Shown here: positions 9,050 to 18,604 of the stretch, in pieces | Layout of the letters: the number at the start of each line of letters is the position of its first letter | Numbering within the stretch: position 1 is the stretch's first letter | Assembly: GCF_017874395.1 (NCBI RefSeq) | Contig: NZ_JAGGLJ010000003.1 | Span: forward strand, 86,349-150,348 | DNA length: 64,000 nucleotides | DNA from: Peptoniphilus stercorisuis | GTDB lineage: Bacteria > Bacillota > Clostridia > Tissierellales > Peptoniphilaceae | Direction of reading: 5' to 3' | Position numbers and translations under genes: made by a program | The notes under the pieces: model-generated | The model's input: only the letters and a program-made list of their open reading frames with translations | The model's database searches: none | What the model was told of the DNA's origin: nothing

Positions 9050-11191
9050 ATGAAAGGTGAGTATTCTCACTTTTCATCTTTTTTTATGAGAATAAATAAC
9101 TTAATTGCTAAAATTCACAGCAAATTTAAATTTTTTATATTAAAACATTTTGGAAATAATAAAAAAGCAAATATAATTATTAAAATATTTATATCAATGA
9201 TAATAGCATCTGATTATTATTATTATATTGCAGATAGAGGATATCCTGCTTTAGCAGTTTTTTTAGTATGTAGTTTAATATTATATATATTAGTAAGTTT
9301 ATTTACATATTTATGTAAGAATATATATTTATTGTTAAAGCGATTTAGAGCGAATAATGTAGTGCTTTTTATCTTATTAGTATATGTCATCAATAGTGCA
9401 CTAATTAAGTGCAAAAACGACTCTAAACTCCTTAAAAGCGATATATTAATAATGAGCTTAATAGTTGGAATTATTATATTTTTATTTTCAAAATCCTTAG
9501 TTTCTTTTGTAGTAAATAAGAAGAAGATTTCTTTTCCTATATTTATAATAACAGCTATTAGTGTGATATTTATTTTAGCCTTTTTAGTATTTCCTGGATA
9601 TTCTGAAAAATCAGCAATAGAATATGCAGAAATAGGTACAGAAGAAATAGAAGATCCTGCTCAATTTAGTTCAAAACTTATAGAGTATGGAAATAAAAAT
9701 CCTAAGGAAATTTCACTTCTTAATTATGTATCTTATTCTGGAAAGAAAAAGAAAATAAGAGATACTTATTTTGATAAATCTCTTTTAGAAGTTCCAATAA
9801 AGGGAAGAATATGGTATCCACAAAATAAAGAGAAGTCTCCTGTACTTTTTATAGCACATGGAAATCACAGATTTACTGAAGAAAATTATAAGGGATATGA
9901 CTATTTAGGAAGATATCTTGCAAGACGTGGATATGTAACAGTATCGGTAGATATGAATATGTTAAATGGATTTATGAAATATGGTCTTAGTGGAGAAAAT
10001 GATGCAAGAGCAATACTTTTACTTGAAAATATAAAAGAAGTATTGGCATTAAATAATAATAAAAATAGCAAATTATATAATTTAATTGATGAAGAAAATA
10101 TTGTAATTGCAGGGCATTCAAGAGGTGGAGAAGCAGTTGCAATAGCTGAAAACTATAATAAAATTAGGTACAATCCAGATAATGGCAAGGAATATAATTA
10201 CAATTTTAATATAAAGGGAGTTATTTCAATATCTCCAACAGTAGATCAATATAATCCTTCTGGAAAAGATATTAAATTAAAAGATGTAAATTTCTTAACT
10301 ATTCACGGAACTCATGATAAGGATGTAACAGGATTTCAAGGTATGAAATTATATAATAATACTTATTTTACTGAGGAGTCTAATAATTTTAAATCAGCTG
10401 TATATGTTGCATATGCAAATCATGGTCAGTTTAATTCTAGGTGGGGAAGTGCAGATACTGATCCGCCACAATCATTAATAGTAAATAAAAAATCTCTTTT
10501 AGAAGTAGAGGAACAAGAGGAAATCTTGTGCAAGTATGTATATGAATTTTTACAAAATACTTTTGGATTTACAAATGATAAGACATTATTTAAAAATCCT
10601 CAAAGGGTAAATATGCCAAAAACTCTTTATTATGCAAGATATAGTGATTCATCTTTTAAAAACCTAGTGGACTTTGAAGAAGATTATGATTTAACTACAT
10701 CAAAGTCTGGAAAGATAAGGTTTGATAATATGAGTAAAGTTTCAGAGCAAGAAATTTCTATTGGTGGGTATAATACTAATAATACGGCAGTGTATTTATC
10801 TAATAATAAAAATGGTATTTATCAAATATCTTTAGATGAACTAGAAGATGCAAGAGAATATTTACAATTTGATGTTAAAACTAAAAGACAAGAAAAATTT
10901 GAAGATATAGATTTAAGTGTTGAACTTGTAGATGATTATGGAAATTCATCAAAACTAGATATATCAGATTATTTAAATATTTATCCAGATATAAAAGTTG
11001 AACTTTCAAAGTTACAATTGTTAAGTAATTCTTATAATTATAAAGGGAGTTTTCAAACTGTAAGAATTCCAATAGATGATTTTATATTAAGAGATAAATT
11101 AGTTAGAACAAATATTAAATATATAAATTTTGTCTTTGGAGATGATTATTCCAGTTCAATACTGTTAGATGATATTGGTTTTTCTAATTAA
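9050..11191 (+). CDS. Membrane-anchored alpha/beta hydrolase
   Basis: About 713 residues. The first 180-190 residues hold four or five hydrophobic segments; the rest is a large soluble domain, probably outside. The hydrolase core shows VLFIAHGNHRFTEE (oxyanion region), the nucleophile elbow GHSRGGEA near residue 357, TIHGTHDKD for the acid region and YANHGQFN for the catalytic His, then a C-terminal beta-rich segment of about 180 residues. This resembles dienelactone-hydrolase/PET-hydrolase-type enzymes; the substrate is unknown. Start is ambiguous: ATG 9050 has GGGAG upstream but makes a terminator hairpin part of the coding sequence; the in-frame ATG 9086 avoids it but lacks a ribosome-binding site. 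Confidence 0.8.
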   Translation: MKGEYSHFSSFFMRINNLIAKIHSKFKFFILKHFGNNKKANIIIKIFISMIIASDYYYYIADRGYPALAVFLVCSLILYILVSLFTYLCKNIYLLLKRFRANNVVLFILLVYVINSALIKCKNDSKLLKSDILIMSLIVGIIIFLFSKSLVSFVVNKKKISFPIFIITAISVIFILAFLVFPGYSEKSAIEYAEIGTEEIEDPAQFSSKLIEYGNKNPKEISLLNYVSYSGKKKKIRDTYFDKSLLEVPIKGRIWYPQNKEKSPVLFIAHGNHRFTEENYKGYDYLGRYLARRGYVTVSVDMNMLNGFMKYGLSGENDARAILLLENIKEVLALNNNKNSKLYNLIDEENIVIAGHSRGGEAVAIAENYNKIRYNPDNGKEYNYNFNIKGVISISPTVDQYNPSGKDIKLKDVNFLTIHGTHDKDVTGFQGMKLYNNTYFTEESNNFKSAVYVAYANHGQFNSRWGSADTDPPQSLIVNKKSLLEVEEQEEILCKYVYEFLQNTFGFTNDKTLFKNPQRVNMPKTLYYARYSDSSFKNLVDFEEDYDLTTSKSGKIRFDNMSKVSEQEISIGGYNTNNTAVYLSNNKNGIYQISLDELEDAREYLQFDVKTKRQEKFEDIDLSVELVDDYGNSSKLDISDYLNIYPDIKVELSKLQLLSNSYNYKGSFQTVRIPIDDFILRDKLVRTNIKYINFVFGDDYSSSILLDDIGFSN
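9052..9085 (+). terminator. Terminator inside the first codons of the next gene
   Basis: Ten-bp stem GAAAGGTGAG / CTCACTTTTC (one G-T pair), TATT loop, then a seven-T run at 9079-9085. It ends the yaaO-tmk-holB-ricT transcript but lies within codons 1-13 of the hydrolase gene if that gene starts at 9050. Confidence 0.82.
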
Positions 11192-11254
11192 TATTAAAGT
11201 TGATTTAAAGATATATTTAAAGGGTAATAAATATAAAGATAGGAGAAGATGACA

Positions 11255-11527
11255 ATGTTTAAGACTTTACTAATAAATCAACTTAATACAGCAGATAAAA
11301 ACGACAATAGAAAAATATTTTTCTTGTTGGGAAATATGGAAGATGTTCGAAATGATCTGTTAGAGGTCTTTAACAAAAAGGACTCAAAGTATTATGGGAA
11401 AATTACTTTTAGATATAATGGCATTAGTATTATAATGAGTACTAATGAAATTCCTGATGTCATTCGAAAGCTTATAGAGATGGATATAGATATATATAGT
11501 GTATATGAGGCGTATGAACCTAGATAA
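11255..11527 (+). CDS. Small conserved hypothetical protein
   Basis: Not a family I recognise. About 90 residues, acidic and soluble, without cysteines or membrane segments, with an alternating pattern that suggests an alpha/beta fold and a hydrophobic FFLLGNMEDV core. The ATG at 11255 is preferred because GGAG lies 9 nt upstream; the ATG at 11249 would be only 3 nt from it. It sits 15 bp ahead of the ferritin gene on the same strand, so co-transcription is likely, which hints at iron or stress, but only by position. Confidence 0.62.
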   Translation: MFKTLLINQLNTADKNDNRKIFFLLGNMEDVRNDLLEVFNKKDSKYYGKITFRYNGISIIMSTNEIPDVIRKLIEMDIDIYSVYEAYEPR

Positions 11528-11542
11528 TGGAGGGTTAAATAG

Positions 11543-12028
11543 ATGTCAGATAAACTTATAAAGGGACTTAATGATCAATTTAATTTTGAAATTGAAAGCG
11601 GATATTTGTATTTAGCAATGAGTGCATATTTTAAAGAAGAAGAAATGAATGGATTTGCACACTTTATGGCAAAACAAGCTCATGAAGAGTTTGAACATGC
11701 AAAGGGATTTTATGATTTTATCTTTGCACTTGGCGAAAAAGTAGAATATGAAGAAGTTGCTAAACCAAAGAGTGAATATAAAGATTTTAATGAGGCTTTT
11801 AAAGATGCTTTAGAGCATGAGAAATTAGTAGCTGAAAAAATAGAAGCTCTATATGCACAAGCTTTAGAAGAAGATAATTATAAAGTATTAGAATTTTTAG
11901 GACAATATGTTACTGAGCAAGTTGAAGAAATAGATACTTTTAATGGTATTATGACTAAACTTGAAAGAATCAATGGAGCATGGTCTGGACTATATATTTT
12001 CGATTCAGAACTAGCTCAAAGGCAATAG
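11543..12028 (+). CDS. ftnA: Bacterial non-haem ferritin
   Basis: Iron-storage protein that forms 24-mer cages and oxidises Fe(II). At 161 residues it is the usual length. Ferroxidase ligands are in place by comparison with E. coli FtnA: E16, E49 with H52 in EEFEHA, the helix-C glutamate near residue 93, and the TEQVEEI segment near 126-132. Shine-Dalgarno GGAGGG precedes the ATG. A terminator follows. No Fur-like box was evident by eye. Confidence 0.95.
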   Translation: MSDKLIKGLNDQFNFEIESGYLYLAMSAYFKEEEMNGFAHFMAKQAHEEFEHAKGFYDFIFALGEKVEYEEVAKPKSEYKDFNEAFKDALEHEKLVAEKIEALYAQALEEDNYKVLEFLGQYVTEQVEEIDTFNGIMTKLERINGAWSGLYIFDSELAQRQ

Positions 12029-12040
12029 TTCTTAAATATT

Positions 12041-12068
12041 AAGGTCTCGCATATGCGGGACCTTTTTT
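12041..12068 (+). terminator. Terminator after the ferritin gene
   Basis: Ten-bp stem AAGGTCTCGC / GCGGGACCTT (one T-G pair), ATAT loop, six-T tail. Confidence 0.92.
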
Positions 12069-12195
12069 AATAAAAGAACCTTCAATAAGATAAATTTAAT
12101 TATGTTTTGTGTTGAAACTCCATTAAAACAGTGGAAATTAAATAAATTATACTTTTGTTGTGGAATTTAATTGTTAATAATATTTCAATAAAAAA

Positions 12196-12224
12196 TTGAA
12201 ATAATGATTTAATTGTGTTAAAAT
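12196..12224 (+). promoter_or_regulatory. Promoter of the ferredoxin gene
   Basis: TTGAAA (12196-12201), 17-bp spacer, TAAAAT (12219-12224), about 65 bp ahead of the ferredoxin start. Confidence 0.65.
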
Positions 12225-12288
12225 TAATTCCGATGGGAGATTAAGATAATTCTTAATTAAGGTATAAAATTTAATGGAGGTGCTAATT

Positions 12289-12459
12289 ATGGCATATATA
12301 ATTACTGACGGATGTATCGCTTGTGGAGCTTGTAAACCAGAATGTCCAGTGGACGCAATTTCTGAAGGAGCTATCTACACAATTGATGCAGATACTTGTA
12401 TAGACTGTGGATCTTGTGCAGGAGTTTGTCCTACAGGCGCAGCTCAACCAGAAGACTAA
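12289..12459 (+). CDS. 2[4Fe-4S] clostridial-type ferredoxin
   Basis: Low-potential electron carrier for fermentative redox enzymes. 56 residues with two CxxCxxCxxxCP motifs: Cys 9, 12, 15, 19 and Cys 37, 40, 43, 47. The start is the ATG at 12289, 8 nt after GGAGGTG; the upstream in-frame ATG at 12274 contains the Shine-Dalgarno site. It is a single-gene unit with its own promoter and terminator. Possible clients nearby are the activase protein downstream and oxidoreductases elsewhere, but partners cannot be told from sequence. Confidence 0.96.
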   Translation: MAYIITDGCIACGACKPECPVDAISEGAIYTIDADTCIDCGSCAGVCPTGAAQPED

Positions 12460-12475
12460 TTGAATTATTAAAGAG

Positions 12476-12507
12476 AAGATGAAGGTTTTCGCTTTCATCT
12501 TTTTTTA
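12476..12507 (+). terminator. Terminator after ferredoxin
   Basis: Stem AAGATGAA / TTCATCTT extended by two further pairs around a TTTTCG-type loop, followed by a T7 run. Confidence 0.85.
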
Positions 12508-12718
12508 TTTGCCAAAATTTAAATAATATGCGATAACTATTCACTTAATACCTTTATTTTAAACTATTAATATGTAAGAATTTATGTTAATATGAGGACA
12601 CATTCAAGTTATTTTTTTAATACATAGAAGTAATGTTTTTTACTTCTTAATTATTCATTTTAGATAATTTATAAATATGAGATTTTATAGATGTTTTATA
12701 TTGAAAGGAGCATCAAAA

Positions 12719-15700
12719 ATGAGAATTCACATGGGCCTTGATGTAGGATCAACGACAGTTAAATTAGTAGTTCTTGATGATACTTATAATATCCTATACT
12801 CAACTTATAGAAGGCACTTTTCAGATGTGAAAAAAACAGTTCAAGAAGTCATTAATGAGTGTTATAAAACCTTTAAATATGATTCTGTTACTATTGCTGT
12901 TACAGGATCAGGTGGACTTTCAATTCATGAACTTTTAGGAATAGATTTTATTCAAGAAGTTGTAGCAGGAACAGAGGCAATTAGTCACTATATACCTCAA
13001 ACTGATGTTGCAATTGAACTTGGTGGAGAAGATTCTAAAATAACTTATTTAAAGGGTAGTATAGAGCAAAGAATGAACTCTATATGTGCTGGTGGAACTG
13101 GTGCATTCATTGATCAAATGGCAGCGCTTTTAGAAACAGATGCTGCTGGACTAAATGAACTTGCAAAGGATTATAAAAAAATATATCCTATTGCATCACG
13201 TTGTGGTGTTTTCGCAAAAACAGACATTCAAGCTTTAATAAATCAAGGAGCAAGTAAATCTGATATTGCAATATCAGTATTTCAATCAGTAGTTAATCAA
13301 ACTATTTCAAATCTTGCTTGTGGTAGACCTATTAGAGGTAATGTTGCGTTTTTAGGAGGTCCTTTATATTTCCTTCCCATGTTAAAGGAAAGATTCATTG
13401 AAACTTTAGAACTTAGTGAAGATGAGGCTATTAGCCCTGAAAATTCACAAATATTTGTAGCCCTTGGAGCTGCAATTTCAAGTTTTGATAGCGAAGTTAT
13501 TTCTTTTATGGAGCTTTACAAAAGAGCTAATAGTAAAGAAGAAATACAAAATAAAAAAAGTGATTTAATAGAGCCTTTATTTACTAGTAAAGAAGAAGTA
13601 GAGGAGTTTAAGGAAAAACATATTTCAAAAAGTTTTGTAAAAAGAGACTTAAAGACTTATGAGGGAGCAATGTATTTAGGAATAGATTCAGGATCTACAA
13701 CTTCTAAACTCTTATTATTATCAGAAGATAATGAAATGCTTTATTCTTATTATGGTTCAAATAAGGGAAATCCATTAGAAATAGTAGTAGAGCATTTAAA
13801 AATTATATATAGTCAAATGAATGAAAAGTCATATATTGCTGCTGCAGGTTGCACAGGATATGGAGAAGACTTTTTAAAAGCAGCACTTAATCTAGATTTT
13901 GGAGAAGTTGAAACTATAGCTCACTTTACAGCTGCTAAATATTTTGATCCAGATGTTGATTTTATATTAGACATTGGTGGACAAGATATGAAGAGTATGA
14001 AGATACATGATGGAGTTATAGAGTCTATTTTATTAAATGAGGCATGTTCTTCAGGATGTGGATCATTTTTAGAGACTTTTGCTCATTCTGTAAATATGAC
14101 TTCTGAAGAATTTGCAGAAATAGCACTAGAGTCTAGAGCTCCAGTAGATCTTGGTTCAAGATGTACTGTATTTATGAATTCAAATGTAAAACAAGCTCAA
14201 AAAGAAGGCGTTGATATTTCTGATATTTCAGCAGGTCTTGCTTATTCAGTTATAAAAAATGCCATTCAAAAAGTTATAAAAGCAAGAGATCCAAAAGAGC
14301 TTGGAGAAAATATTGTAGTACAAGGTGGAACATTCTTAAGTGATGCAGTACTTCGTTCTTTTGAAAAGATAACAGGTGTAAATGCAACAAGACCATCAAT
14401 AGCAGGTCTTATGGGCGCTCTTGGAATGGCTCTTATTTCTAAAGAAAAATCAACTGGAAAATCTACTTTAATAAGTAAAGAAGATTTAGATAAATTTACT
14501 TATAAAACTATATCAACAAATTGTAATAAATGTACTAATCAATGTGCTCTTTCTGTAAATATATTTTCAAATGGAAAAAGATATATTACAGGAAATAGAT
14601 GTGAAAAGGGTGCAGGAATAGTAAGACATGAAGAGGATAATCTTCCAAACTTATATGAGTATAAATACAAAAGAGTATTTGATTATGAAAGTATTCCTGA
14701 AGAAAAGGCAAAAAGAGGAGTTGTGGGAATTCCTCGTGTACTAAATATATATGAAAACTATCCTTTCTGGCATACATTCTTTACAAATCTTTCATATAGT
14801 GTTGTATTATCAGGAAAATCAACTAGACAGATGTATGAAAAGGGAATTGAGTCAATTACATCTGAAACAGCTTGTTATCCTGCTAAAATAACACATGGTC
14901 ATGTGGAGGATTTAATAGAGCAAGGTGTGAAATTTATATTCTATCCTGCAGTATTCTATGAAGAAAGACAATTTGAATCTGCAGATAATACTTTAAATTG
15001 TCCAGTTGTAGCTGGATATTCTGAAGTTATTAGAAATAATGTTGAGGAAATAACATCAGAAAATATTAAGTTTTTAAATCCTTTTATATCCTTTGATGAT
15101 AGAAAAAAACTAGAAAAAAGACTTGCAAGAGTATTTCCAGAAATAAATAAAAATGAGATTTACAATGCAGTTAGAGAAGCTTATAAAGAGCAAGATAGAT
15201 ATAAAGAGGATATATACAATCAAGGAAAAAAAGCTTTAAAGACAATAGAAGAGGAAAATTTAAAGGCAATTGTCCTTGCAGGAAGGCCATATCATATAGA
15301 TCCTGAAATAAATCATGGTATCCCTGAACTTATTAATTCCTTAGGTCTTGCTGTTATTTCAGAAGATGCTATAGCAAATTCTACTGATGTAGATGGAAGA
15401 CTTAGAGTTTTAGATCAATGGAATTACCATTCAAGGCTATATAGAGCAGCACAATTTGTTGGAAATCATGACAATCTTGAAATGATTCAACTAAACTCCT
15501 TTGGATGTGGACTTGATGCTGTTACAACTGATCAAGTTAATGAAATATTAAATTCTTATCATAAGATATATACAGTTCTAAAAATAGATGAGGTAAATAA
15601 TCTAGGAGCTATAAAAATAAGAATAAGATCATTACTTGAAGCTGTTGAGAAAAGAGAAATAACAAAAGAGCCTCTTATTATTGATGAAAAGCCAATAATG

Positions 15701-16993
15701 TACACAAAAGAAGCTGCAAAAACTCATACATTATTACTTCCTCAAATGGCGCCACTTCACTTTGAACTATTTAAAAATGTTTTAAAAGGTGAAGGATATA
15801 ATATAGAAGTTTTAGAAAACTTAAGTCCTAAAGTTGTAAATGAAGGGCTAAAATATGTAAATAATGATGCCTGTTATCCATCAATATTTGTAGTGGGACA
15901 ATTTATAGATGCATTAAAATCTGGAAAATATGATACTGATAATTTAACTTTAATAATATCTCAAACAGGAGGAGCTTGTCGTGCTTCAAACTATGTTGGT
16001 TTTATTAGAAAAGCATTAAAAGATGCAGGATATGGTCATGTTCCAGTCCTTGCACTTTCATTTCAAGGAATAGAGCAACATCCAGGACTTGAAATACATC
16101 CTGCACAATTAATAAGAATAGCTAAAAAATTAATAGTTACAATGTTATATGCAGATTTAATTATGAGACTTACTCAAGCAACAAGGCCTTATGAAAAAAT
16201 AAAGGGATCTGCAAATATGCTAAGAGATAGATGGATGAAAATAGCATCAGATGAAAATCTAGATACTTCTAAAAAAGCCTTTAAGAAAAATGTTGAAGAA
16301 ATGGTATCTGAATTTGAAAGACTTGAAGTTTATAATATTAAAAAACCAAAAGTTGGAATAGTAGGAGAGATTCTTGTAAAATATCTTCCAGCTGCAAATA
16401 ATTATATTGCAGATGTTTTAGAAGAAGAGGGAGCTGAGGTTGTAATATCTGATCTTACAGACTTTATGATGTACTCCTTTAAAAATGCAGAAATAAAACA
16501 TGAAGATTTATCTAAATCCTATGTTCAATCACTTATATGTAATTTAGGTATTAAATATATTGAAATGTATAGAAAATATATTAGAGAGTCTCTTGAAAAG
16601 ACAAGATTTACTCCACCTGTAAAAATTGAAGAACTAATGGACTATGCACAAAACTATGTTCATTTAGGAAATCAATATGGAGAAGGATGGCTTCTAACTG
16701 GTGAGATGGTAGAGCTTATAGAATCAGGTGTAGAAAATATAGTATGTGTTCAACCCTTTGGATGCTTGCCAAATCATATAACAGGAAAAGGTGTAATAAA
16801 ATCAATAAGAGACACTTATGAAAAAGCTAATATTATACCAATAGACTTTGATGCTTCTGCATCTGAAGTAAATCAAATTAATAGAATAAAACTAATGCTT
16901 TCTCAAGCTAGAAAAAATATGCAAGAACCAGAAGAAAGTATTAAAAATATAAAAGAAGAAAAGAAAAAAGTAGCATCAAATTTAAACAAATAA
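12719..16993 (+). CDS. Large double-activase 2-hydroxyacyl-CoA dehydratase-family protein
   Basis: About 1424 residues. Two BadF/BadG/BcrA/HgdC-type ATPase modules in tandem: GLDVGSTTVK at residues 6-15 and GIDSGSTTSK from 321. Each keeps the two cysteines that bind the inter-subunit [4Fe-4S] cluster in HgdC: C123 and C162 in the first, C447 (in SSGCGSF) and C482 in the second. A CxxCxxxC segment near residue 605 and a DUF2229/HgdB-like dehydratase region follow. This architecture is common in Clostridia but its substrate is unknown. The start at 12719 has AAGGAG 8 nt upstream; the longer frame from 12677 lacks one. No hgdAB or lcdAB-type genes are nearby. Confidence 0.85.
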   Translation: MRIHMGLDVGSTTVKLVVLDDTYNILYSTYRRHFSDVKKTVQEVINECYKTFKYDSVTIAVTGSGGLSIHELLGIDFIQEVVAGTEAISHYIPQTDVAIELGGEDSKITYLKGSIEQRMNSICAGGTGAFIDQMAALLETDAAGLNELAKDYKKIYPIASRCGVFAKTDIQALINQGASKSDIAISVFQSVVNQTISNLACGRPIRGNVAFLGGPLYFLPMLKERFIETLELSEDEAISPENSQIFVALGAAISSFDSEVISFMELYKRANSKEEIQNKKSDLIEPLFTSKEEVEEFKEKHISKSFVKRDLKTYEGAMYLGIDSGSTTSKLLLLSEDNEMLYSYYGSNKGNPLEIVVEHLKIIYSQMNEKSYIAAAGCTGYGEDFLKAALNLDFGEVETIAHFTAAKYFDPDVDFILDIGGQDMKSMKIHDGVIESILLNEACSSGCGSFLETFAHSVNMTSEEFAEIALESRAPVDLGSRCTVFMNSNVKQAQKEGVDISDISAGLAYSVIKNAIQKVIKARDPKELGENIVVQGGTFLSDAVLRSFEKITGVNATRPSIAGLMGALGMALISKEKSTGKSTLISKEDLDKFTYKTISTNCNKCTNQCALSVNIFSNGKRYITGNRCEKGAGIVRHEEDNLPNLYEYKYKRVFDYESIPEEKAKRGVVGIPRVLNIYENYPFWHTFFTNLSYSVVLSGKSTRQMYEKGIESITSETACYPAKITHGHVEDLIEQGVKFIFYPAVFYEERQFESADNTLNCPVVAGYSEVIRNNVEEITSENIKFLNPFISFDDRKKLEKRLARVFPEINKNEIYNAVREAYKEQDRYKEDIYNQGKKALKTIEEENLKAIVLAGRPYHIDPEINHGIPELINSLGLAVISEDAIANSTDVDGRLRVLDQWNYHSRLYRAAQFVGNHDNLEMIQLNSFGCGLDAVTTDQVNEILNSYHKIYTVLKIDEVNNLGAIKIRIRSLLEAVEKREITKEPLIIDEKPIMYTKEAAKTHTLLLPQMAPLHFELFKNVLKGEGYNIEVLENLSPKVVNEGLKYVNNDACYPSIFVVGQFIDALKSGKYDTDNLTLIISQTGGACRASNYVGFIRKALKDAGYGHVPVLALSFQGIEQHPGLEIHPAQLIRIAKKLIVTMLYADLIMRLTQATRPYEKIKGSANMLRDRWMKIASDENLDTSKKAFKKNVEEMVSEFERLEVYNIKKPKVGIVGEILVKYLPAANNYIADVLEEEGAEVVISDLTDFMMYSFKNAEIKHEDLSKSYVQSLICNLGIKYIEMYRKYIRESLEKTRFTPPVKIEELMDYAQNYVHLGNQYGEGWLLTGEMVELIESGVENIVCVQPFGCLPNHITGKGVIKSIRDTYEKANIIPIDFDASASEVNQINRIKLMLSQARKNMQEPEESIKNIKEEKKKVASNLNK

Positions 16994-17027
16994 AAAAAAG
17001 ACCTTGAATATTCAAGGTCTTTTTTTA
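16992..17027. terminator. Bidirectional terminator
   Basis: Long palindrome AAAGACCTTGAA / TTCAAGGTCTTT with A-rich and T-rich flanks, between two convergent genes. It can serve both. Confidence 0.92.
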
Positions 17028-17603
17028 TATAGTATATTTAATTAATTCTTTAATTGATCTTCTAAATCTATTTACATCAATATCTAAAAGGTCATGATTA
17101 AGAGATACGAAAAATCCATTAGAAAGTAAATATAAAGTAGCAGCAAGATCCTTAGAACTCATATGTCCAGGATGTTGAAGCTTTACTCTTTCAATTTCAA
17201 TAACAGATTCTATCTTCTCATATTGACGTTTTAGAAACTCTTTATAAATTACAATAGATGAGTCAGGCGCACCATTACTTAAATCACTTTGCCATCTGTA
17301 AAGCTCACGAGAATGCTTTACAAAAAAGTCTATTAGATTGTCGAATTTTTCTTCTAAAGTTACATCTTCATATAAGATTTCATCAATTCGCTTATCATAT
17401 CTTTCAATAAGTATATTTAGTGCTAAATTGTGTAAGTTTTCTTTGTCTTTAAAATGATAGTAAATTGGAGTTCTAGATGTATTACAATTTGCAGCTATTT
17501 CATTTAGATTAGCTTTAGAATATCCTTTTTCAGCAAATACTTCAAAAGATGCCTCGAGTATGTCTTCTTTTATCTTTCTTACATTTTCAGTTGAGTTATT
17601 CAT
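17025..17603 (-). CDS. TetR/AcrR family transcriptional regulator
   Basis: 192-residue DNA-binding regulator. The N-terminal TetR helix-turn-helix is clear: ILEASFEVFAEKGY at about residues 15-28, then NLNEIAANCNTSRTPIYYHFKDKENL. The C-terminal ligand domain is too divergent to name a ligand. Start ATG follows GAGGTGAAAG. It is transcribed away from the downstream stalk-domain gene only 58 bp behind it on the same strand, so the two may share control. A TATAAT lies about 20 bp before the ATG. Confidence 0.9.
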   Translation of the reverse strand: MNNSTENVRKIKEDILEASFEVFAEKGYSKANLNEIAANCNTSRTPIYYHFKDKENLHNLALNILIERYDKRIDEILYEDVTLEEKFDNLIDFFVKHSRELYRWQSDLSNGAPDSSIVIYKEFLKRQYEKIESVIEIERVKLQHPGHMSSKDLAATLYLLSNGFFVSLNHDLLDIDVNRFRRSIKELIKYTI

Positions 17604-17660
17604 ACTTTCACCTCTTATATTATACCTTTGTAATACTACTATCTATATTAAATTGTTAAG

Positions 17661-18596
17661 TTAAATTTTTTCTAATAAATTTTTAATTGTTTCATCATTT
17701 AAAAGATCAGAATTTTTATCTTGTTTTTCTACAGTTTCATTATAGATTTCAATATCCTTATCAGGAGTATATTCTTCTCCTTTAAGTTCAGATTGAAGAG
17801 CCTTAGCAGCTTCTGAAATCTTTATTGAAAACTTAGTTTGAAGATTCATAACTTTCTTAGCAATATCGCTATTTCCTTCTATTAAAGCATCTTCATAGCC
17901 ATTTAGCATATTTTGAGCATTGTCCATAGCTTCTAAAAGTAACTTATGTGACTTTTTAAACTTATCAGGAACATTTAACTCAGAAATATTTTTAACATTT
18001 AAATTAATTTCAGAAGAAAGTTCATCAAACTTAGCTTTTATCTCATCTTTAGAATACTTAGATGCATTTTCATAAAAATAAGATTTAATTTCTTCAAACT
18101 TAGCTTGAGTAATTTCAGTATATTTAGAAATATTATTTAAATATTCATTTTCTTCACTAGTTAAATTAGAATATTTTTCATTTTCTAATACAACAGTTCT
18201 ACTATCATTGTCCCATTTAACATCTACTCCGAAGTTTTCAGAAATAAATCTAATAGGTACATAAGTCCTATTATTATAAAGAGTAGGTGCTACATCAGTT
18301 ATTTTAGTTTTACCATCTACATTTATATTTTTGTCATTAATAGTAAGAACCATATTTTTATCATTATTATTTATAGATACAGTTCTTTTATCATTGTCCC
18401 ATTTAACATCATATTCTAATGCCTCGGAAATAAATCTTACAGGTACAAGAGTCCTATTTTCTTTAATAAATGGTGCAACATCACTTTTGATTTCATTTCC
18501 ATTAAGAGTTATTTTTACATCTTGAGCTAATACATTTCCTGTACATAAACTAAGAGCAAGTGTAAGCATAAGTGTTGCTTTTTTAAAATTATTCAT
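17661..18596 (-). CDS. Secreted protein with copper-amine-oxidase-N stalk domains
   Basis: 311 residues: Sec signal peptide (residues 1-24, ending near VLAQ), then two copies of the copper amine oxidase N-terminal (stalk) repeat, each with an NRT(L/Y)VP(V/I)RFISE and DVKWDNDxRTV core, at about residues 45-75 and 105-135. An all-helical domain of about 165 residues rich in Lys and Glu follows. The repeat is a cell-surface module in Firmicutes and does not imply amine oxidase activity; no catalytic domain is present. AGGAGG precedes the ATG. The lipoprotein gene lies 8 bp upstream, so the two form an operon. Confidence 0.85.
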   Translation of the reverse strand: MNNFKKATLMLTLALSLCTGNVLAQDVKITLNGNEIKSDVAPFIKENRTLVPVRFISEALEYDVKWDNDKRTVSINNNDKNMVLTINDKNINVDGKTKITDVAPTLYNNRTYVPIRFISENFGVDVKWDNDSRTVVLENEKYSNLTSEENEYLNNISKYTEITQAKFEEIKSYFYENASKYSKDEIKAKFDELSSEINLNVKNISELNVPDKFKKSHKLLLEAMDNAQNMLNGYEDALIEGNSDIAKKVMNLQTKFSIKISEAAKALQSELKGEEYTPDKDIEIYNETVEKQDKNSDLLNDETIKNLLEKI

Positions 18597-18604
18597 AAAT
18601 CCTC

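Noticed and set aside
17661..18596. Copper amine oxidase
   Set aside because: Only the N-terminal stalk repeats are present; no catalytic domain or topaquinone motif.
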